Positions 8,404-15,700 of a DNA stretch of 20,986 nucleotides are shown here, one piece after another. The first letter of the stretch is position 1, and each line of letters opens with the position of its first letter. Origin of the DNA: Clostridia bacterium (GTDB taxonomy: Bacteria; Bacillota; Clostridia; Oscillospirales; Acutalibacteraceae); NCBI GenBank assembly GCA_900767015.1, contig CAAFXQ010000115.1, forward strand, positions 1 to 20,986, given 5' to 3'. The position numbers and the translations under genes are program-made. Under the pieces are notes generated by a model. The model was not told the origin of the DNA. It searched no databases and saw nothing but the letters and a program-made list of their open reading frames with translations.

Positions 8404-8549
8404 TACAAAAAGGTAATTTGTTGCTGACATTCCTTTAACATTTCCGGCATGGTTTCAATATTTATATGCATTTTGTCAGCCATGTCGGAATTTGTCGGCT
8501 GATTTTGTTTGTCTCTTGTGATTTCTTTTAATATTTTGTTAAATAAGTA

Positions 8550-8578
8550 TTGCTAATTCATGGGAAATGGTATAAAAT
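8550..8578 (+). promoter_or_regulatory. promoter of the secreted lipase-like gene
   Basis: TTGCTA (8550-8555), a 17-bp spacer and TAAAAT (8573-8578). It is divergent from the lepA promoter. The start should be near 8585, about 30 nt before ATG 8616. Confidence 0.6.
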
Positions 8579-8615
8579 GACTACATCAGATTACCAGACA
8601 AAAGGAGAAATCGAT

Positions 8616-10409
8616 ATGAAAAAAATGAAACAGCTTGTAAGCATTTTGCTTGTGCTTGTGCTGACCGCTTCTTCGTGCGTTGTTCTTACGTTCGCCGAAG
8701 ATTCGAATCCGGTAAGTCTAGCTTACACACCCGATTATGACACCGAAACCCCCGTCATTCTGATTCACGGCTTCGGTCAGAACTATACCTATTCGCTCAA
8801 TGAGGACGGCAGCCGTAAAACCGACCGCAACGGCGACTATGTTACCGGCTGGCCGCTGAAGCTTGATGTGATGGCTTTGGTCGGCGGGATTCTTCCGAAC
8901 CTCATCAAGTCGATTGTCACAAGACGGGACGGCGGACTTTCCGCAGCGATGGAAAAAGCCGTCTCAAAAGCATTGCCGGCGCTTGAAAAAGACAACGAAG
9001 GAAATTATGTTACCCCCATGGAAGTGCCCTGCTATGAATATCCGTTTTCCGAAATGACTGAGGAGGAAAAGGAAAGCTGCTACGAGCATATTCCCGTTCA
9101 GGAAATCGGCAATATTGCCGATGAAAGCCGTGTGTATTATTTCGGCTACGATACGTTCGGCGACGTCACTGAAACGGCCGCAAAGCTTCACAGGTATATC
9201 CGTGAAATCGTTCTTCCGCAGACGGGCGCCGATAAGGTCAGCTTTTGCCCGATCAGCCTCGGCGGAACGATTGCCGTTGAATACCTCGATAAGTATCCCG
9301 AGGATTACAGCCTGATTAAAAAGATCGTCTATGTTGTTCCCGCCATTGACGGAACGGATATCGTCGGAGATCTTCTTACCGACAATCTCAGCTTTTACGA
9401 TGACGATGAAACCCTTTACAACAATCTGCTTGTCACCCTGATGGGCGACAGCTATGCAACATATCTGATCAATCTTGCTCTTCGGCTTCTTCCGTCACCG
9501 GTTCTCAAGGAAGCTCTGAGAGGCTTCGCAAAGGGTGCGGTTGAAACGATTGCTCTTCCGAACACACAGATCTGGGCATTATGTCCGACGGAATATTATG
9601 CCGAAGCCCGCTCGATCTGGCTTGATAACGAAGAGTACGCTTCGATTGCCGCAAAGGTAGATTCTTTCATGCAGGCAAGAGCCAACTTCGAAAGCAACCA
9701 GAATAAGCTGATTGCCGGCGGAACGCAGATTTATGATATTGTCTGCTACGGCAACAAGCTTTATCCGTTCAGCAAGGATTACAGAACCACGAACGCCGAC
9801 GGACTGATCGATGCGGAATCGACCTCGATGGGTGCAACCTTTGCTCCTCTCGGTTCAACGCTTCCCGATGATTATGTTCAGGCGGGAACCTATTGTAGCG
9901 ACCCGACGCATAACCACATCTCACCCGACAGAACGGTTGACCCGACAACGGGACTTCTTCCTGATACAACATGGTACTTCGACGGACAGCCGCACGAATC
10001 GCTCGGAAGTGATGACGTTTGCATCAAGCTTGCGGTTCAGCTTCTTTGCGACAACAACATGAAGGACGTGTATTCCAACCCCGAGAGCTATCCGCAGTTC
10101 AACGGATACCGCCTTTCCCGCAAGGTAAAGACCTATTTAAAAGACTGGGAAGAAGCCGATAAATCTTCGATGACGGCTGAGCAGATTGCCGAAGTCGAGT
10201 CGGCTGTCAACAGGGCGCAAGAGCTTTTAAACGAAACCGTCATTGATTCCGATGCATGGATCGATGCACAGAACAATCTGAAGCTGGCTCTTATCCATGC
10301 CGGTGTTATTGAAAACGACGATCCGTCCTGTCTCGAAAAAGGAATGACCGTAGTGACAAGGGAATTGTCAAGACGGGTCAATGCGCTGTTCTCCTGTCTG
10401 AAAAAGTAA
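8616..10409 (+). CDS. secreted alpha/beta-hydrolase, lipase-like
   Basis: A 597-residue exported protein. The start is ATG 8616 (AAAGGAG at 8601-8607), giving a typical signal peptide with likely cleavage at LTFA/EDSN; the in-frame ATG at 8550 lies inside the promoter. The alpha/beta-hydrolase fold is supported by the oxyanion-side motif VILIHGFGQN (H51-G52) and a nucleophile elbow FCPISLGG, with probable nucleophile Ser214. The position that is normally the first Gly of GxSxG is Pro212. A candidate catalytic His is H460 (GQPHESLG), with a Trp-Tyr-Phe-Asp stretch just before it. The C-terminal 90 residues are helical with FIVAR-like character (SAVNRAQELLNETVIDSDAW). A lipase or esterase on extracellular lipids is plausible, but the substrate is unknown. 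A strong terminator follows, so it is transcribed alone. Confidence 0.8.
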   Translation: MKKMKQLVSILLVLVLTASSCVVLTFAEDSNPVSLAYTPDYDTETPVILIHGFGQNYTYSLNEDGSRKTDRNGDYVTGWPLKLDVMALVGGILPNLIKSIVTRRDGGLSAAMEKAVSKALPALEKDNEGNYVTPMEVPCYEYPFSEMTEEEKESCYEHIPVQEIGNIADESRVYYFGYDTFGDVTETAAKLHRYIREIVLPQTGADKVSFCPISLGGTIAVEYLDKYPEDYSLIKKIVYVVPAIDGTDIVGDLLTDNLSFYDDDETLYNNLLVTLMGDSYATYLINLALRLLPSPVLKEALRGFAKGAVETIALPNTQIWALCPTEYYAEARSIWLDNEEYASIAAKVDSFMQARANFESNQNKLIAGGTQIYDIVCYGNKLYPFSKDYRTTNADGLIDAESTSMGATFAPLGSTLPDDYVQAGTYCSDPTHNHISPDRTVDPTTGLLPDTTWYFDGQPHESLGSDDVCIKLAVQLLCDNNMKDVYSNPESYPQFNGYRLSRKVKTYLKDWEEADKSSMTAEQIAEVESAVNRAQELLNETVIDSDAWIDAQNNLKLALIHAGVIENDDPSCLEKGMTVVTRELSRRVNALFSCLKK

Positions 10410-10440
10410 CGGTAATCTCTAAAATAAAACAAGTGAATTC

Positions 10441-10475
10441 AAAAACGCCTTCGCCTTGAATGGAAAGGCGTTTTT
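10441..10475 (+). terminator. intrinsic terminator of the lipase-like gene
   Basis: AAAAACGCCTT (10441-10451) pairs perfectly with AAGGCGTTTTT (10465-10475) over a 13-nt loop, with the U-tract forming the 3' arm. It starts 31 bp past the stop codon. Confidence 0.85.
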
Positions 10476-10629
10476 GTCGTTTGAACAAGAACTCGGAAAC
10501 GATTGAAAACCGTTCGAGCTGAAAGGTCATAATTACTGAATATTAACAGCTGATTCAAACCATGACTTCTATATTTGTAGGATATGTTAAAACAAGAGCA
10601 ATGTTATTTTAAAAATTTGTTCATAATTG

Positions 10630-10658
10630 TTGACTCGATTCACGAAATGTGATATCAT
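10630..10658 (+). promoter_or_regulatory. sigma-A promoter of the CotH-kinase gene
   Basis: TTGACT (10630-10635), a 17-bp spacer and TATCAT (10653-10658), with an extended -10 (TGA before the hexamer). It is likely the promoter for both this gene and the large gene downstream, since only 63 bp and no terminator separate them. The rest of 10476-10629 shows nothing recognisable. Confidence 0.75.
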
Positions 10659-10692
10659 TACATTAACTAAATTGTATACTGAGGTGAATATT

Positions 10693-12708
10693 ATGCCTAA
10701 ATCATTTCGAAAGCTTACAGCCGTGCTTCTGGCGGTTCTGATGCTTCTTCCTTTTGCCGGTGCATTGGCTTATGCCGAGGACAGTACGACACCTGTAATA
10801 TCTGTCAGCGCATTCGGCGATAAGGAGAGCAAAATCGACTGGTGGAGAAGTGACGCAGACGGCAATTACTATTTGTTTTTGCCGGACGGCGCCGATACCT
10901 CCGCTCTTACGGTAAGCTATAACGGTTCGTCTCTTACTGTTGACGGAACGGAAGTTTCGGACTCGGAAACAACCTCCGCTTTTTCGGTAGGAACGCATAA
11001 AATCGTTGCTGATTCAAAGGAGTACACACTTATTGTTCTTGAGTCGGACAACCTGCCTGCTGTTTATATTGAAACCGAAAGCGGAACGCTTGACGCCATT
11101 CATGCCGACAAAGACTATAAGGAAAAGGGCAGCTTTGTTGCTTATGAAAACGGTGTGAAAACCTATGATGCCAAGCTTGACTACATAAAGGGCAGAGGCA
11201 ACTCAACCTGGATGCTCGCCAAAAAGCCCTATAACATCAAGTTTGAAAGCAAAACGAACCTTTTCGGACTCGGCAAGGCGAAGAAATTCAGCCTGATTGC
11301 TTCCGCCGCCGAACAGTCTCTTATCCGCAATAAGATTACATACGATCTGGCCGAGGATGTCGGACTTCTTTATACGTCCAAGACGCAGCACATTGACCTT
11401 TACATCAACGGCGTATACGAAGGCAACTACCTTGTCTGCGAAAGCGTTGAGGTCGGTTCAAACCGTGTTGACATCACGGATATGGAAAAGCTGAATGAAG
11501 AAGTGAACCCCGGTGTTGACATTGAGCAGTGCACACTTGCCGGAACAAGAGGCAAAGAAGCCGGCTATGTTGCCGACAGCCGGAAATGGGTTGAGATTCC
11601 GAATGAACCCGCAGATATCAGCGGCGGTTATCTGATTGAATTTGAGATGTACAGCCGTTACTGCTTTGAGGTCAGCGGCTTTGTTACCAAAAAAGGCCAG
11701 CCGATCACCATGAAAAGCCCCGAATACGCCTCCAAGGCGGAGATTGACTACATCAGTTCATTCTATCAGGAATTTGAAGATGCGGTGTATTCTGAAACAG
11801 GTTACAATGAACTCGGAAAGCACTATTCCGACTATATCGATATGGACTCCTGGGTAAAGATGTATCTTCTTCAGGAATTTGTCATGAATCTCGATGCGGC
11901 AAAAACAAGCTTTTACCTGATTAAGCCGCAGGGGGAGGACAAGCTTTATGCAAGTCCTGCATGGGACTTTGACTATTCATTCGGCAAAAAGTACACGGGA
12001 TACAGAATTGACAACACCAATCCCGAGCTTTGGGCGACGAGAGATGACTATCTGACCGACACAAGGACAGGTTTTGCCGATAAGCTTCCGGATCTTCCGA
12101 CGGTACTCAACACGCTTTGCCGTCATGATGACTTTATGAAAAAGGTAAAAGCCGAATGGAAGACAACATTCCTCAAGCAACTGAATCAGGAAAGAACGGA
12201 CTCCATAGAAGCGCTTATCGACTCTCTCGAAAAGTCCGCCGTGATGGACGCAACCCGATGGAATCTGTACAAGACAACGGACACGGATCAGATATTGGAC
12301 TATTACAGAACCGTTGCGGGCGGCGTGGTCACTTTCATGACGAAGCGCACCGCTTTCCTGACAAAAGGACTTTCCGACGACGCAGTCAGAATTTATTACG
12401 ATGCGAACGGCGGAAGCGGAACAATGTTCCATGAGTCTTTGACGCTTAACGGCAAAAAGGCCGAGCTCAAGAGCTGTGATTTTGACGGACCGGCATTCAA
12501 CTATATTTTTGTCGGTTGGAACACCGAAAAGGACGGAAGCGGAACCTCGTACAGAGCGGGTGACAGCGTTGTGCTCGACGGAGATTTGACGCTTTACGCA
12601 CAATGGCAGCAGATTTCGGGCTTCCGGGCTGTATTAAGAGCTATTCTTGAACTGCTTCTCACAGTCTTATCGCTTGCTATCAAGACAATCGTCAATGTTG
12701 TTTGCTGA
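10693..12708 (+). CDS. secreted CotH-kinase family protein with InlB-type repeat
   Basis: A 671-residue exported protein. The start is ATG 10693, with GAGGTG six bases upstream; the signal peptide ends ALAYA/EDST. An N-terminal beta-rich region (about 30-120) precedes a CotH kinase domain (about 125-555). The domain carries the signature KGRGNSTW (166-173), an NKITYDLAEDVG helix, HIDLYINGVYEGNY, and the metal-binding WDFDYSFG (424-431, D425 and D427). CotH proteins are atypical kinases; Bacillus CotH phosphorylates spore-coat proteins. Residues 566-638 form one Listeria-Bacteroides (InlB B-type) repeat ending LYAQW, usually a surface-protein spacer or ligand module. The last 30 residues are strongly hydrophobic (AILELLLTVLSLAIKTIV) and may anchor it. 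The extracellular substrate is unknown. It is probably co-transcribed with the large gene that follows. Confidence 0.88.
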   Translation: MPKSFRKLTAVLLAVLMLLPFAGALAYAEDSTTPVISVSAFGDKESKIDWWRSDADGNYYLFLPDGADTSALTVSYNGSSLTVDGTEVSDSETTSAFSVGTHKIVADSKEYTLIVLESDNLPAVYIETESGTLDAIHADKDYKEKGSFVAYENGVKTYDAKLDYIKGRGNSTWMLAKKPYNIKFESKTNLFGLGKAKKFSLIASAAEQSLIRNKITYDLAEDVGLLYTSKTQHIDLYINGVYEGNYLVCESVEVGSNRVDITDMEKLNEEVNPGVDIEQCTLAGTRGKEAGYVADSRKWVEIPNEPADISGGYLIEFEMYSRYCFEVSGFVTKKGQPITMKSPEYASKAEIDYISSFYQEFEDAVYSETGYNELGKHYSDYIDMDSWVKMYLLQEFVMNLDAAKTSFYLIKPQGEDKLYASPAWDFDYSFGKKYTGYRIDNTNPELWATRDDYLTDTRTGFADKLPDLPTVLNTLCRHDDFMKKVKAEWKTTFLKQLNQERTDSIEALIDSLEKSAVMDATRWNLYKTTDTDQILDYYRTVAGGVVTFMTKRTAFLTKGLSDDAVRIYYDANGGSGTMFHESLTLNGKKAELKSCDFDGPAFNYIFVGWNTEKDGSGTSYRAGDSVVLDGDLTLYAQWQQISGFRAVLRAILELLLTVLSLAIKTIVNVVC

Positions 12709-12771
12709 TTATTTCGGTATTCATGCCTTCGGGCTTGACTATAAAAAACAAGAAAGGAATGTATTTTCAAG

Positions 12772-15700
12772 ATGAAACGATCTAAATTTACGAAATGTCT
12801 TGCGCTCGTTCTCACCTTCATGCTTGTTGCCGCTTCGGTTCCGATGTCTGCAATGGCTGCTGTCGGTGACTTTACGGTGCCGGACGGAATGTATCTTGTT
12901 TCGAATACGCAGAGAAAAATTGCTCCGAGCGTTACGGAAAACAAGATTGTTACCAACAAGACCAGCGGTAATGAGCAGGTTATGGGCTATGCCGTAACCG
13001 TCGATATGTCGAAAGACTCAACCGCTACCTTTATGGCAAGCTATGCTGATTATGACGGCTCAAAATGGAAGATGCAGACCGTTAGACAGCAGGCGGCGAA
13101 CCTCGAAAAGAAAACCGGCGCCAATGTTGTTGCAGCGTTCAATGCGGACATTTACAATATGTCTACCGGTGAGCCGACCCATTCGTTGGTTATGGGCGGA
13201 AAGATTTATAAAGCCGGTCTCGGTACTCCGTATTTTGCGATTCTCAAGGACGGTACGCCGAAAATCGGCAGCAGTCTGACGCAGGAAGTGCTTGACAACT
13301 GCCGTGAATCCGTCGGCGGCTTCTATACGCTTCTTGAAAACGGTAAAAGAACTGCTAACGGTTACAGCACCGGCAACTTTGCACCGAAGACCGCAATCGG
13401 TATTAAGGCGGACGGAAGTGTCGTTGTATATAATGCGGACGGTAGAAACTATCCTGTTTCGGTCGGTCTTCATGATAAGGATCTCACCGATATCATGATC
13501 GGCCTTGGCTGTGTCGATGTATTGAACCTTGACGGCGGCGGTTCTGCCACTTATGCCGCAAAATATGAGGGCAGTGATTCACTCGAAATCGCAAACGTTC
13601 CCTCCGACGGCGTTGAAAGACAGGTTTCATCTGCTTTAATGGTTGTTTCTTCGGCGAAGCCGACCGGTGTTTTTGACCATGCTTCGCTTACTCCGAATAA
13701 CATTCTTTATACACCCGGCTCTTCGGTTCAGTTCAATGCCATGGGCGTTGACTCGGCCGGCGGAAAAGCCGAGCTTCCGGCTGACGGCAAATTTGTTCTT
13801 GCGGCCGAAAGCGCATCGCTCGGCTCAATCACTGCTGATGGCTTGTTTACCTCAAACGGCGCAGTCGGTAAGATTGTTGTAAACTATGTTTCCGGCGGCA
13901 GTGTTTACGGAACGACAAGTGTTGAAATCGTACATCCCGATGAAATCTATTTTGCAACGGAAGAAGTCAGCCTTGGTTTCGGAAAAGAGAGCACGCTCGG
14001 CTTAACCGTTAAATATAAGGACAGAGACGTCAACTATAACGTTGGCGATATCGTCTGGACTTTAAGCGACCCCGCAATGGGCTCCTTTAACGGCAACACC
14101 TTTACTTCCTCTGACAGCGAATCCGTTAACGGTACCATTACGGCTGCTTATGTTAACGATACGTCCGTAAAGGGAAGTGTTGCGGCTATTATCGGAAGAC
14201 TTCCGACCGTAATGATGGACTTTGAAGATGTTACAAACGAAGACGGAACGGTTACTAAAGCGAAGGATTATTGGACCTTTGCTAACGGCGTCTGCAATCC
14301 CAGCGGCGGTCAGATCGTCAGCATGGAGGGCAGCGGAAGAATGCTTACCGCAACCTACGGGCGCAACGCTGTACCGTCTCCCGAAATCATTGATATTGAC
14401 AGCGGGGATCCCGTCCGTTTCGGTAATTACTCGCTGAAGTTAGGCTATGACTTCACAAAGGTCGGCGCCATTACTGAGGGCGTCTGTGTAGGCTTTGTTG
14501 ACCAGACTCAGCAGATTGAAGGCTCACCGACAGGAATCGGTATGTGGGTTTACGCTCCCGAGGGAACCCCGAACTTCTGGCTTCGTATCCGTGTTAAGGA
14601 TGGTCAGGGTACGGTTCAGACTGTCAATTTTACGGAATCCTCCGGTATTGACTGGACAGGATGGAAATATGTTGAAGCCGACCTCTCGAATCTGACCGGT
14701 CCGTTCAGCCTGATTGGCGGCGAAACAATCCGTATCATGTCCTTACATAACGGCAGCGGTTCAAAGACAGTCGATAAGATCAACGAGGACGGTTCAATCG
14801 TATGGAGATCGGTTCCGAAGGCAAGCTGCAAGGGCGAAATTTATATTGACAATCTTCAGTTCGTTTACGGTGCAAACACGGACGATATCGACAATCCCCT
14901 TGTTACGAGCATCATGGCGAACTCGGCAGAACTTACCGACGGTGCAACACTCGATACAAACACCGTAACGTTCAGAGCGACCTATACGGACGTTGAAAAC
15001 AGATATACCACCGGCGTTGACCCGAGCACAGTCAGACTTTACATTGACGGTGTAAACGTTAACGACAACGATAACTGCGTTCTTGTTCCGGGCGACGAAA
15101 CAATTAACCTTTATGATGTTGAATTTGCGAACGGACCGCATACCATCAAGCTTCTTGTCCGTGACGGCTTCGGTAATGAAACCGTTGAAACAAGACGCTT
15201 TGTTATTGACGGCGACAAGGATTATACAACAGTTCGTCTTGCGGCGGATCCTGATGTCAAGGCCGTACTCAACAGCGACTATCAGGTCAATCTTACAACA
15301 AACAACATTTCGGATATTGCTTCCTTTACCGCACAGATTAAAATAGACAAGGCCTTCTCTGACTTCACCGTCAATTATGCAAGCGGCTTTACGGGGACAT
15401 ACAGCTATGACGCCAAGAATGCCGTTATCAATCTTGAAGTTTCGGCTGCTCCTAAGGCAAAAATGGCTCGTACGATGATGCTTAAGTCCGGAGAAGCTAA
15501 GGACGAGGTTATTGCGACGCTTGACTTCAAGATTCCTGCTGATCTTGCCCAGGGTAAGCAGTTCAGCTGTGCTGTTGACAACGCAGAAATCAAGCTTGTA
15601 TCAGATAACGGTGCGGCATTTGCATCAAGCTTTACCTGCCCGATCACCTTTATCGATGTAGTGGCTCCGCTGAATGTTGAAGTCGGACCGATGATTGTCG

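Noticed and set aside
8340..8483. In-frame N-terminal extension of lepA to an ATG at 8483
   Set aside because: The homologous N-terminus begins at the TTG (8339) with GAGGTGA upstream, and a good promoter lies inside the extension.
11977..12603. 208-residue open frame on the minus strand inside the CotH gene, and similar antisense frames elsewhere (for example 16333-16824)
   Set aside because: They lie opposite well-supported coding regions, show no domain, and have no ribosome binding site; they are a by-product of the codon usage of the sense gene.
12725..12734. GCC-TTCG-GGC hairpin between the CotH and NAGPA-phosphatase genes
   Set aside because: Only three base pairs and no T-tract; it cannot be counted as a terminator, so the genes are taken as co-transcribed.
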